From a virus, in IMG/VR virus record IMGVR_UViG_3300017770_000241, positions 1 to 20,285 of that record: DNA of 20,285 bases. One strand, written 5' to 3'. The translations under genes and the position numbers were made by a program. Below, one piece after another: positions 7,152 through 12,239 of this stretch; within the stretch, counting starts at the first letter, position 1; each line of letters begins with the position of its first letter. The notes beneath the pieces were generated by a model that saw only the letters and a list, made by a program, of their open reading frames with translations, was not told where the DNA came from and did no database searches.

Positions 7152-7346
7152 TTAATATTTATAGGATAGTGGTAACTGGATTTCCATATTATAATCCATC
7201 GGGTGGTATTTTAAAAACTCTCTGAAGGTTAACTTCATTTGTTTCTGTGTCATCCCACAATGTGCTGCAGCCGTGGGGATATTCCACTTCGCTCTGAAGA
7301 GACTTTGGTTTGCCTCCTCTACACTAATAGGATTTGTTTCACCCAT
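7152..7346 (-). CDS. Small conserved cyanophage protein with HTH-like segment
   Basis: A 64-residue protein. The core AKWNIPTAAAHCGMTQKQMK followed by LTFREFLKYHPMDY reads like a helix-turn-helix: alternating Ala-Ala, a Gly-Met turn and a basic second helix. I recall close relatives in other cyanomyoviruses, without function. It overlaps thyX by eight bases. DNA binding is only an inference from the pattern. Confidence 0.75.
   Translation of the reverse strand: MGETNPISVEEANQSLFRAKWNIPTAAAHCGMTQKQMKLTFREFLKYHPMDYNMEIQLPLSYKY
7156..7163 (-). promoter_or_regulatory. Late promoter TATAAATA within the end of the 64-aa gene
   Basis: An exact T4 late consensus, coding for the last residues of the gene at 7152-7346 (TAT AAA TAT TAA). 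It lies 22 bases upstream of the ATG at 7133. Confidence 0.6.
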
Positions 7347-8031
7347 CTACTTGGTCTCCCGCTTCGTCTGACCAGTCAAGTGCTTTCGCCACATCTGGGA
7401 ATACTGTTCGGAACACTTCTCGGCAATTTTCTGCCAGTTCCATATGTTCTTGTTGTGTGCCATTAGAGGTCCTTAGATTTATGTAATGTACCCAACTGCG
7501 ACATGTACCCGTCATGTAAATTCTTGTGGGCGTGTTGAGTGGTAGCACAAAACGAGCACATTCCTTAGCCACGCCATTGTCGAGAAGGTTATTATAGAGA
7601 TTCATTCCTGCTTCGAAATGTTTCTCAATCTTCTTCTGATACTCATTGATCATACCGGGTGGTAAATCATTGGTTGAGTTCTGTCGATTCTTTTTGTCCT
7701 GTTTCCTAAGATTAGGAATTGGTATCACCTGATTGAGTAACTTAGTGTCGGCATATCGTTGAGAGAACTCTTGGAAACAGAATGAACGATGACGCAATAC
7801 TTGAGCAGCAATCCCACGACTGGTGTTGATCTCAAGTGTCATTGATGCCGTCTCGAAGATACTCCAGTGGGCATGGGTAATGCAGTACTTAAGAAGTCCG
7901 GCAGCTGTTCTGAAATTCTCTTGATTGTGTGGGTTTGATACCCTAGCAACATAACTAATGACATCTTGAGGTGATTTACCTTCAAGTTCACCCGCACCAC
8001 CGGTACAGGCAATCAATTTCACATTACTCAT
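7339..8031 (-). CDS. thyX: Flavin-dependent thymidylate synthase ThyX
   Basis: A 230-residue protein carrying the ThyX signature at residues 80-92: RHRSFCFQEFSQR, with the RHR and the S-x-R end of the RHRxxSxxxxSxR pattern. Cys85 stands where most ThyX have Ser. It makes dTMP from dUMP with FAD, NADPH and methylene-tetrahydrofolate, supplying phage DNA synthesis. The length matches cyanobacterial ThyX. The ATG is overlapped for eight bases by the 59-residue gene upstream, so the two are probably translated together. Confidence 0.92.
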   Translation of the reverse strand: MSNVKLIACTGGAGELEGKSPQDVISYVARVSNPHNQENFRTAAGLLKYCITHAHWSIFETASMTLEINTSRGIAAQVLRHRSFCFQEFSQRYADTKLLNQVIPIPNLRKQDKKNRQNSTNDLPPGMINEYQKKIEKHFEAGMNLYNNLLDNGVAKECARFVLPLNTPTRIYMTGTCRSWVHYINLRTSNGTQQEHMELAENCREVFRTVFPDVAKALDWSDEAGDQVDG

Positions 8032-8203
8032 AACCGAATCCTTTCTCCTTTTTCCTTTGAAGTTTGCGAGCTTTTCTTTCTTTCTCCATGTAGACTACCT
8101 GTCTCGCCATGTATATCAATTCTTCATCGGTATACATCTTGCGTTTAGCAGGATCATGGAGTAGTTTATTGACTAGTTTGATGGTCTTCTTTTTCATTCC
8201 CAT
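8024..8203 (-). CDS. Small basic protein (59 aa)
   Basis: A 59-residue frame from ATG 8203, beginning MGMKKKTIKLVNKLLHDPAK and continuing RKMYTDEELIYMARQ, with a Lys/Arg-rich helical tail. A Shine-Dalgarno-like GGAAGG lies about six bases upstream. The ATG overlaps the preceding stop by one base (TAATG), and its end overlaps thyX by eight. The MYTDEEL segment recalls short conserved cyanophage proteins. The positive charge suggests nucleic-acid or acidic-protein contact; function unknown. Confidence 0.75.
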   Translation of the reverse strand: MGMKKKTIKLVNKLLHDPAKRKMYTDEELIYMARQVVYMEKERKARKLQRKKEKGFGYE

Positions 8204-8370
8204 TAGAGACCTTCCTCATCGTCATCGTTATCGTTATGGTAATAACTTACGACATCACCGTAGTCAATGTCCAGTACATACTTACTGGTGTCAGCAAGAA
8301 CAGCAGACTCCAGTTCGTCCACAAGGGATCTCATCTCATAAAGAATTCTTTTTAGTTCCTTTTGATTCAT
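8203..8370 (-). CDS. Small acidic protein (55 aa)
   Basis: A 55-residue frame from ATG 8370: an N-terminal helix with coiled-coil character (MNQKELKRILYEMRSLVDEL) and an acidic tail (HNDNDDDEEGL). It is joined at both ends by one-base TAATG overlaps, to the DUF6433-like gene upstream and the basic 59-residue gene downstream. An acidic and a basic small protein encoded side by side may bind each other, but this is speculation. No family recognised. Confidence 0.72.
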   Translation of the reverse strand: MNQKELKRILYEMRSLVDELESAVLADTSKYVLDIDYGDVVSYYHNDNDDDEEGL

Positions 8371-8873
8371 TAGTCCTGTGATAGTTGAAGTTCGGGGAAT
8401 GCTTCAATTACATTCTGCCTGGTGATTTTATATCTCTCTGTGATTTTCTTGTCCTTAACAAGGTCAAGAAGCGAAGCTTCTTCGGGGTGAAGACCCTCCA
8501 GAAGTTGTACCCACATCTGTTCTTTCTTCAGTTGTTGAATACGTGGTCGTGTTTGACCAGAACATCCGAAGTAAGTAACTCCATTTACCTGTTTGGCAAT
8601 GAACTTCTCCAGAAGTCTTTGTTCTGTGAATAAGAACTGATGGTCTACACCTTTGGGTCTCTCCTGAGGGCTGTAAGGTGTCCTTCCTGATGGGAAACAG
8701 AACCTAATGTTAGTTGCAAAGTTACAAAGAAGAATCTTAGTTAGAGCCGGTGACTTATATTCTTGAAGAATCTCTACTTTCTTTGTTTTGGTCTTTGCAT
8801 TAGACACTCTCTGAAGAACTTCAGAGATAAGGGTCTGATTTACCGGTAGTTTTGGTGTTGCGGGACGTGCCAT
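8370..8873 (-). CDS. Conserved T4-like phage protein, DUF6433-like
   Basis: A 167-residue protein. PSGRTPYSPQERP in the middle and the C-terminal QLLEGLHPEEASLLDLVKDK (then KITERYKITRQNVIEAFPEL) match the plan of a family widespread in T4-type phages, which I remember as DUF6433: a 'LxxLxxxDAxLLxxVKDKxL' helix followed by a 'VxEAFP' motif. Function unknown; in T4-like phages it is usually among replication genes, as here, two bases after RNase H. Confidence 0.78.
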   Translation of the reverse strand: MARPATPKLPVNQTLISEVLQRVSNAKTKTKKVEILQEYKSPALTKILLCNFATNIRFCFPSGRTPYSPQERPKGVDHQFLFTEQRLLEKFIAKQVNGVTYFGCSGQTRPRIQQLKKEQMWVQLLEGLHPEEASLLDLVKDKKITERYKITRQNVIEAFPELQLSQD

Positions 8874-8875
8874 AA

Positions 8876-9718
8876 TTATGAAAATTCCTCTATGAGGTCT
8901 TGAATGTTGTTTTGAATAAAGTATTCTAGGTTAATTGTATTCTTCATTTCATAGTTTGAGTAGTATGAAATGATACGATCAAAGATAGAATCTGGTATGT
9001 GAGTGAAGTCAATCAATTCGGCATTCCTTTTCCAGTTACGAAGACGAATGAAATTTGTGAATTCGGATGGGTTCATGTTCGCCAGAGCGGCGATTTTCTC
9101 TTTACTCATCTTCTTTTGGGGCTTACCTGTAACAATAGCATCGTCACAGGTAAGAATGTTAGGAATACCATCCGATCTATCACCACGAATGATGTGTTCT
9201 TGGAGGTATTGAATAGGATCATCATTGATAATCCAGTTGTTTCTGATGGGATCGTATTGTCTCACAAGGTTATACTTGTGAAGTTGAATGAAATCTTTGT
9301 CGGCTGAAAGAATCAGAATAGGTTCTGAAATATCTTTCTTTCCGTTTTCCATTACGACAGAAGCAATGACATCATCGGCTTCGGCTCCCTGAACTTGGAT
9401 GACACGATAAGGAAAGTTACTCTTTATCTCATCCCTGATTATATTTAGTACGGAAAACACTTCGTCCCAATTATACTTGGAAGCTTCCCGTTCCTGCTTA
9501 CGATTCTTCTTATAGAAAGGGAAGACTTGACGCCTCCAATACTCCTTATCATCATAGCAAAGAACCATTTCACCGTATTCAGTACGGAACTTCCGTGCTA
9601 TACGGGCAAGGACTCTTACGATAGAACGACGAACAGAATCAATGTTGATTCCGTTCTCAATCTTATGTCTCACCATCAAGTGACTGATGGCAATCTGGTT
9701 CGCATCAACTAATATCAC
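8876..9718 (-). CDS. rnh: RNase H / 5'-3' flap exonuclease (T4 Rnh type)
   Basis: A 280-residue FEN-1-family nuclease: ILVDANQIAISHL at the N-terminus, a central CYDDKEYWRRQVFPFYKKNR motif, QGAEADDVIASVV and LSADKDFIQL. The aspartates in these motifs form the two-metal site. In T4, RNase H removes RNA primers and nearby DNA from lagging-strand fragments. The start is taken as GTG 9718 because AGGG lies eight bases upstream; GTG 9727 overlaps that Shine-Dalgarno. It is the first gene of the replication operon and has its own sigma70-type promoter. Confidence 0.88.
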   Translation of the reverse strand: MILVDANQIAISHLMVRHKIENGINIDSVRRSIVRVLARIARKFRTEYGEMVLCYDDKEYWRRQVFPFYKKNRKQEREASKYNWDEVFSVLNIIRDEIKSNFPYRVIQVQGAEADDVIASVVMENGKKDISEPILILSADKDFIQLHKYNLVRQYDPIRNNWIINDDPIQYLQEHIIRGDRSDGIPNILTCDDAIVTGKPQKKMSKEKIAALANMNPSEFTNFIRLRNWKRNAELIDFTHIPDSIFDRIISYYSNYEMKNTINLEYFIQNNIQDLIEEFS

Positions 9719-9744
9719 GGGGGTCACCCTGTATTACTGAATAT

Positions 9745-9773
9745 ATTATAACACAAAAAAAGACCCCTGTCAA
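9745..9773 (-). promoter_or_regulatory. Consensus sigma70 promoter for the replication operon
   Basis: TTGACA (9773-9768), a 17-base spacer and TATAAT (9750-9745): a perfect bacterial housekeeping promoter, with a TG one base before the -10. The -35 lies in the loop of the terminator of the preceding gene, and the terminator's 3' arm and T-tract form the spacer. Confidence 0.85.
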
Positions 9774-9785
9774 GTCAAGGGTCTT
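9760..9785 (-). terminator. Terminator interlaced with the rnh promoter
   Basis: A 7-bp stem AAGACCC/GGGTCTT with a 12-base loop, followed on the minus strand by TTTTTTT. It ends the gene at 9775-10029, whose stop codon TGA lies in the loop. Confidence 0.75.
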
Positions 9786-10029
9786 CGGTGATGTCTTCTG
9801 GGCTGAACCCCTCTGGGTCGTAGCCGGGTTCGAAGTCAATGATCATGTATTCTCCCCGATCAATCTCGCCGTCTTTGTCGTAGATTTCGGGATGTGGGTT
9901 CTCTTCGAATAGGTCTTCAAACTCATGTCTGGTGTGTTGCATATAAACTATGAATCTCTCAGCGGAGATCCAACCAACAACTACTCCTAGTATAAGAAAT
10001 ACTTCGGAGAAGAGAAAAGCATTTGACAT
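9775..10029 (-). CDS. Single-pass membrane protein, conserved cyanophage type
   Basis: An 84-residue protein with one N-terminal membrane helix (residues about 5-24, FLFSEVFLILGVVVGWISA) and an acidic soluble part (EENPHPEIYDKDGEI, then GEYMIIDFEPGYDPEGF). The 'HPEIYDxxG' and 'EYxxxxFE' pattern recalls small cyanophage membrane proteins of unknown function. The start at 10029 is supported by AAGGAG eight bases upstream. It is the last gene of the hli/glutaredoxin region, closed by a terminator. Confidence 0.78.
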   Translation of the reverse strand: MSNAFLFSEVFLILGVVVGWISAERFIVYMQHTRHEFEDLFEENPHPEIYDKDGEIDRGEYMIIDFEPGYDPEGFSPEDITEDP

Positions 10030-10034
10030 CTTAA

Positions 10035-10178
10035 TTACTCCTTCTTTGAATTTACTTTGAAAGTAAATGAGAACTCTTTTTTAAACAGGGTAAATCCTAA
10101 TTTAAAATCATAGAATGTCTTTTCCTCCTCATGTTGTGTGGAGAGCATAGCAGTCACTCCCCGATTTGGATTCATCAT
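10035..10178 (-). CDS. Small protein downstream of glutaredoxin (47 aa)
   Basis: A 47-residue frame filling the gap between glutaredoxin and the membrane protein. Its ATG overlaps the glutaredoxin stop by four bases, and its stop is five bases before the next ATG. The second half, TFYDFKLGFTLFKKEFSFTF, alternates aromatic and charged residues and looks like a beta-hairpin; similar 'YDFKxGFxLF' stretches exist in small cyanophage proteins as I recall. A second ATG at 10148 would give a 37-residue product. Confidence 0.6.
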   Translation of the reverse strand: MMNPNRGVTAMLSTQHEEEKTFYDFKLGFTLFKKEFSFTFKVNSKKE

Positions 10179-10417
10179 GTGTATTTATGGTCAACTAGAT
10201 AACGAACGGTGTCCTTCATTCCTCCAATGTTTTGATTCAAGTAGTGGACTTGTGGGAAAGTTGAATTGTAGCCAAACTTTTCAATGAAGTCTTCTTTCGA
10301 GTAGTCAGATCCTAGATTAAACTTTTCAAATGGAATCTTCTTTGATTCCATAAAGTTGATTAGTTTATCACAGAATCCACACCCATCCTTGGAGTAAACG
10401 TAGAACTTGTTGGACAT
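10175..10417 (-). CDS. Glutaredoxin
   Basis: An 80-residue glutaredoxin with active site Cys13-Gly-Phe-Cys16, the cis-proline segment TFPQV (residues 53-57) and the GG motif IGGMKD (64-69) that contacts glutathione. It is likely to reduce ribonucleotide reductase or other phage-relevant thiols. The ATG follows the T-tract of a hairpin directly and no Shine-Dalgarno is visible. A sigma70-type promoter lies just upstream, overlapping the hairpin. Confidence 0.9.
   Translation of the reverse strand: MSNKFYVYSKDGCGFCDKLINFMESKKIPFEKFNLGSDYSKEDFIEKFGYNSTFPQVHYLNQNIGGMKDTVRYLVDHKYT
10182..10189 (-). promoter_or_regulatory. Possible late promoter CATAAATA at the end of glutaredoxin
   Basis: CATAAATA in the last codons of glutaredoxin (His-Lys-Tyr). 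It could drive the 47-residue gene from its internal ATG or the membrane protein at 10029 late in infection. Confidence 0.35.
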
Positions 10418-10422
10418 AAAAA

Positions 10423-10444
10423 TAGGGGTAATGTCTCACCCCTA
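10423..10444 (-). terminator. Stem-loop between promoter and glutaredoxin start
   Basis: A 7-bp stem TAGGGGT/ACCCCTA with an 8-base loop, followed by TTTTT, then ATG after one more base. It starts immediately after the -10 at 10445. Transcripts from upstream genes would form it and end; those started here (about 10438) would lack the 5' arm. Confidence 0.75.
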
Positions 10445-10473
10445 ATTATATCATATTCAGTTGTGGTTTTCAA
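10445..10473 (-). promoter_or_regulatory. Sigma70-type promoter for glutaredoxin
   Basis: TTGAAA (10473-10468), 17-base spacer, TATAAT (10450-10445), with TG one base before the -10 (extended -10). It lies directly after the stop codon of the 48-residue gene. Confidence 0.75.
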
Positions 10474-10474
10474 T

Positions 10475-10621
10475 CTACGATTGTTCTTGGGTTTTATTGT
10501 AGATAACTACTCTTCCGTTTTCGTGTATGAAAACAAGTTCGTCATCAGGGTCCCAACAAAGTTCTTCGTAGAGAGCATCTAGTTTTTGGATGTCTTCGAT
10601 GAGAGCATTTGGATTAGACAT
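10475..10621 (-). CDS. Small acidic protein (48 aa)
   Basis: A 48-residue frame beginning MSNPNALIEDIQKLDALYEE, followed by CWDPDDELVFIHENGRVVIY. An amphipathic helix is followed by a probable beta-hairpin. Its ATG overlaps the stop of the 28-residue gene by one base (TGATG). It is the last member of a chain of very small genes. Family not recognised. Confidence 0.7.
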   Translation of the reverse strand: MSNPNALIEDIQKLDALYEELCWDPDDELVFIHENGRVVIYNKTQEQS

Positions 10622-10707
10622 CAGTAGGTTTCAAATAGTTTCTCTACAGAGATACTTAGTAAGATTAACCATGTAACTGTTGTTACTAAAAAGATTGATC
10701 CTGTCAT
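10621..10707 (-). CDS. Membrane microprotein (28 aa)
   Basis: A 28-residue frame, MTGSIFLVTTVTWLILLSIS plus eight residues, that is almost entirely one membrane helix with an acidic, aromatic end (VEKLFETY). It overlaps the upstream gene by four bases and the downstream gene by one. The size and topology resemble low-molecular-mass photosystem or cytochrome subunits, but I see no specific match. Confidence 0.62.
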   Translation of the reverse strand: MTGSIFLVTTVTWLILLSISVEKLFETY

Positions 10708-10847
10708 TGTGTTGGGTTATAAGCTGGTTGATACATTCCACCATCACTGCCGTCATCGTCTTCATCATTACTGAGTAATGCCAATATAATAAAATATGGA
10801 GTGATGATGAATATTAGTGTCTGGATTAGAGTCCAATCGTATGTCAT
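10704..10847 (-). CDS. Membrane protein with acidic tail (47 aa)
   Basis: A 47-residue frame: a hydrophobic helix (residues about 7-25, LIQTLIFIITPYFIILALL), then an acidic linker NDEDDDGSDGG and a polar end MYQPAYNPTQ. It starts in a four-base overlap with a 21-residue frame and ends in a four-base overlap with the 28-residue gene. I recall similar 'one helix plus acidic tail' proteins next to hli genes in other cyanophages. Confidence 0.7.
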   Translation of the reverse strand: MTYDWTLIQTLIFIITPYFIILALLSNDEDDDGSDGGMYQPAYNPTQ

Positions 10848-10909
10848 GATTTTCTAACAATGGCTACGATTGGAATCATCAGTATTATAGCGGCGATGAT
10901 GAATCCCAT
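10844..10909 (-). CDS. Membrane microprotein (21 aa)
   Basis: A 21-residue frame, MGFIIAAIILMIPIVAIVRKS: a complete membrane helix with a positively charged end (Arg-Lys), suggesting an outside-in orientation. Its ATG begins on the base after the stop of the upstream hli gene, and its TGA overlaps the next ATG by four bases. At this length chance is a real possibility; the joints on both sides and the pure membrane-helix content argue for a gene. Confidence 0.55.
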   Translation of the reverse strand: MGFIIAAIILMIPIVAIVRKS

Positions 10910-11017
10910 CTACCAAATTCCTGGAATGATTTGACCGGTGGTTGCATAGGCTCCCATGGCAGCCATGATGCCAAGCATTGCTGCCCAACCATTGATGCGT
11001 TCTGTTCTTTCGTTCAT
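10910..11017 (-). CDS. hli: High-light-inducible protein, short (35 aa)
   Basis: A 35-residue Hli: ERINGWAAMLGIMAAMGAYA contains the E..NG..AM chlorophyll-binding helix, and the end TGQIIPGIW is the signature of the multicopy Hli type shared by marine picocyanobacteria and their phages. Hli proteins bind chlorophyll and carotenoid and protect photosystem II assembly under stress. It has almost no N-terminal extension. It lies 29 bases after a second hli. Confidence 0.85.
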   Translation of the reverse strand: MNERTERINGWAAMLGIMAAMGAYATTGQIIPGIW

Positions 11018-11046
11018 GATTCTATTAGTATAAAGTGAGTAAAGGA

Positions 11047-11253
11047 TCAGGCAAGCCCGAAGTAGAAGTTGCCAGTGATGGCATATGAGAGGAGACCAAA
11101 CACGATACCAACCATGGCAAGTCTTCCGTTTAGTTTCTCAGCCTTTTCGTTATGTGTTACATAACCATAAATCTCGGCTTGAGGATCGACATACATACGG
11201 GGTTCGGTAGCCCACATGTTTTGTTGTCCACGATCATTAGTTGTGACTGACAT
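11047..11253 (-). CDS. hli: High-light-inducible protein (68 aa)
   Basis: A 68-residue Hli: a polar N-terminal half, then NEKAEKLNGRLAMVGIVFGL with the E..NGR.AM motif and a single membrane helix, ending ITGNFYFGLA. It lies in the thylakoid membrane and is photoprotective. It has a perfect sigma70 promoter and an overlapping late-type motif upstream, so it could be expressed throughout infection. Confidence 0.9.
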   Translation of the reverse strand: MSVTTNDRGQQNMWATEPRMYVDPQAEIYGYVTHNEKAEKLNGRLAMVGIVFGLLSYAITGNFYFGLA

Positions 11254-11281
11254 GAAAACAATAAGTTGTGTTAAGTAACTT

Positions 11282-11289
11282 TATTTATT
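11282..11289 (-). promoter_or_regulatory. Late-type motif AATAAATA overlapping the hli promoter
   Basis: AATAAATA begins within the TATAAT of the sigma70 promoter, about 28 bases before the hli ATG at 11253. It may give the gene a late promoter as well. Confidence 0.4.
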
Positions 11290-11315
11290 ATAATAAAACT
11301 TTACAGAAATGTCAA
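11287..11315 (-). promoter_or_regulatory. Consensus sigma70 promoter for the hli operon
   Basis: TTGACA (11315-11310), 17-base spacer, TATAAT (11292-11287): a perfect match to the housekeeping consensus, in an intergenic region, with a leader of about 27 bases to the hli ATG. Confidence 0.85.
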
Positions 11316-11370
11316 GTGGAAGAATCAAGAAGAATACATACTGACCCTTACTGATTTTATGCAATAAAAA

Positions 11371-11390
11371 AGGGCCGGTTACCCGACCCT
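11371..11390 (-). terminator. Intrinsic terminator after the outer-membrane-type gene
   Basis: An 8-bp stem AGGGTCGG/CCGGCCCT (one G-U pair) with a GTAA tetraloop, followed on the minus strand by TTTTTTATTG. It separates the nusG operon from the hli operon. Confidence 0.85.
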
Positions 11391-11410
11391 GTTAGTCTTT
11401 ATGAAAGATA

Positions 11411-11785
11411 TCAGAAGCTATACTTAACGCCAGCCTTGACTCCAAGACCCAGGTCATCGGAGAAACTCTGATCATCGGTCAGGAATGAAACCTCACCATA
11501 AACATTGAGTTGCTCAGTCAGGTCAACACCAGCACCAGCTTTGCCGGAGATTTCGGTGTCGTTTTCTTGACCATCAACAGCCACGATGGCAGGACCACCC
11601 TGGATGTAGTAACCAGCGTTCTCGCCGATGGCACCTTCATAACCGATGTGAAGATCGGTAACGGCTGAATTGTAATCGTTGCCGGTGTAACCAGCGTTGG
11701 TCTCTACGTTCACGTAAGGACCTGCAAGGGCAGCGCCAGCGGACATGGAGAGAGCAGCAGCAGCTGCGAATACAGATTTAATCAT
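11411..11785 (-). CDS. Small secreted outer-membrane-type beta-barrel protein
   Basis: A 124-residue protein with a clear Sec signal peptide (MIKSVFAAAAALSMSAGAAL, AxA cleavage near residue 21) and a mature part of alternating short beta strands (GPYVNVETNAGYTG, DLHIGYEG, GYYIQGGPAIVA, LNVYGEVSF) ending in KAGVKYSF, a terminal-Phe outer-membrane signature. Relatives occur in marine cyanobacteria and their phages as I recall. About 100 mature residues would give a minimal 8-strand barrel. A 131-base gap with a structured leader lies upstream. The effect on the host envelope is unknown. Confidence 0.8.
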   Translation of the reverse strand: MIKSVFAAAAALSMSAGAALAGPYVNVETNAGYTGNDYNSAVTDLHIGYEGAIGENAGYYIQGGPAIVAVDGQENDTEISGKAGAGVDLTEQLNVYGEVSFLTDDQSFSDDLGLGVKAGVKYSF

Positions 11786-11916
11786 TTTGGATAATAGAAT
11801 GTCTCGTAGAGTTTAACCTACGGATGATAGAAGACTCGACTAGCCTTCGTGTTTATTGCTTGTGCCCCAAACCAAAGTTGTGCGTGGGTAGGGCACTGAT
11901 GTATATATATCAACTT
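11786..11916 (-). other. Untranslated leader of the outer-membrane-type gene
   Basis: The stretch has no convincing reading frame. It contains a possible long hairpin, GTGCCCTA (11896-11889) with TGGGGCAC (11869-11862), 8 bp with one G-U pair. With the late promoter at 11931-11938 the mRNA would carry a leader of about 140 bases. Confidence 0.4.
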
Positions 11917-12054
11917 TCACAAGCTATTACTATTTATACTTGGTCCTCTTTCGGTTACTACGGAAGACAGAGGTATTACAATTGTCATTACTGCAAGTGT
12001 TAAGCCCATTAACCAACGGCCAATGGGCATAAGACTATGACCTTCTTCTGTCAT
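11917..12054 (-). CDS. Small membrane protein (45 aa)
   Basis: A 45-residue frame whose ATG overlaps the preceding stop by four bases (ATGA). It has one membrane helix at about residues 14-31 (WLMGLTLAVMTIVIPL) between polar ends. The distal codons contain a perfect late promoter. I recognise no family; the joint with the upstream gene and the membrane helix support it. Confidence 0.65.
   Translation of the reverse strand: MTEEGHSLMPIGRWLMGLTLAVMTIVIPLSSVVTERGPSINSNSL
11931..11938 (-). promoter_or_regulatory. Late promoter TATAAATA inside the 45-aa gene
   Basis: An exact T4 late consensus, coding for part of Ser-Ile-Asn-Ser near the end of the small membrane protein. It would drive the outer-membrane-type gene at 11785 with a long leader. 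Confidence 0.5.
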
Positions 12055-12239
12055 CTTGGGTTAAAGAAATCTACGGTGTTGATAATATCACGAAGGTCAC
12101 GTCGAATAGGATAGTCTTCAAGACACTTACGTGCTTGATCCCGGATAGGTTTAGCTATTCTAGGTGTCTTGACTGGGTCAATCAGATTACATAGGAATTT
12201 ATAAGTTTCCTTTAAGGAGTAATATTCTTTATCGTCCAT
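12051..12239 (-). CDS. Small conserved protein (62 aa), BPSL0761-like motif
   Basis: A 62-residue protein. The central LIDPVKTPRIAKPIRDQARK followed by CLEDYPIRRDLRDI resembles a motif of small bacterial proteins (BPSL0761 type: 'VPxxVRxxAxxLLRHYPxxxE'), also seen in cyanobacteria. Function unknown. Its ATG overlaps the end of the glycine-zipper gene by one base. Confidence 0.7.
   Translation of the reverse strand: MDDKEYYSLKETYKFLCNLIDPVKTPRIAKPIRDQARKCLEDYPIRRDLRDIINTVDFFNPR

Noticed and set aside
8109-8381. 90-residue plus-strand frame opposite two small genes
   Set aside because: The minus-strand frames in the same place have stop-start joints with their neighbours; the plus frame has none.
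11027-11054. TTGCCT-16-TATACT before the 35-residue hli
   Set aside because: The boxes are weak and the start would fall about three bases before the ATG; the perfect promoter upstream of the first hli can serve both.
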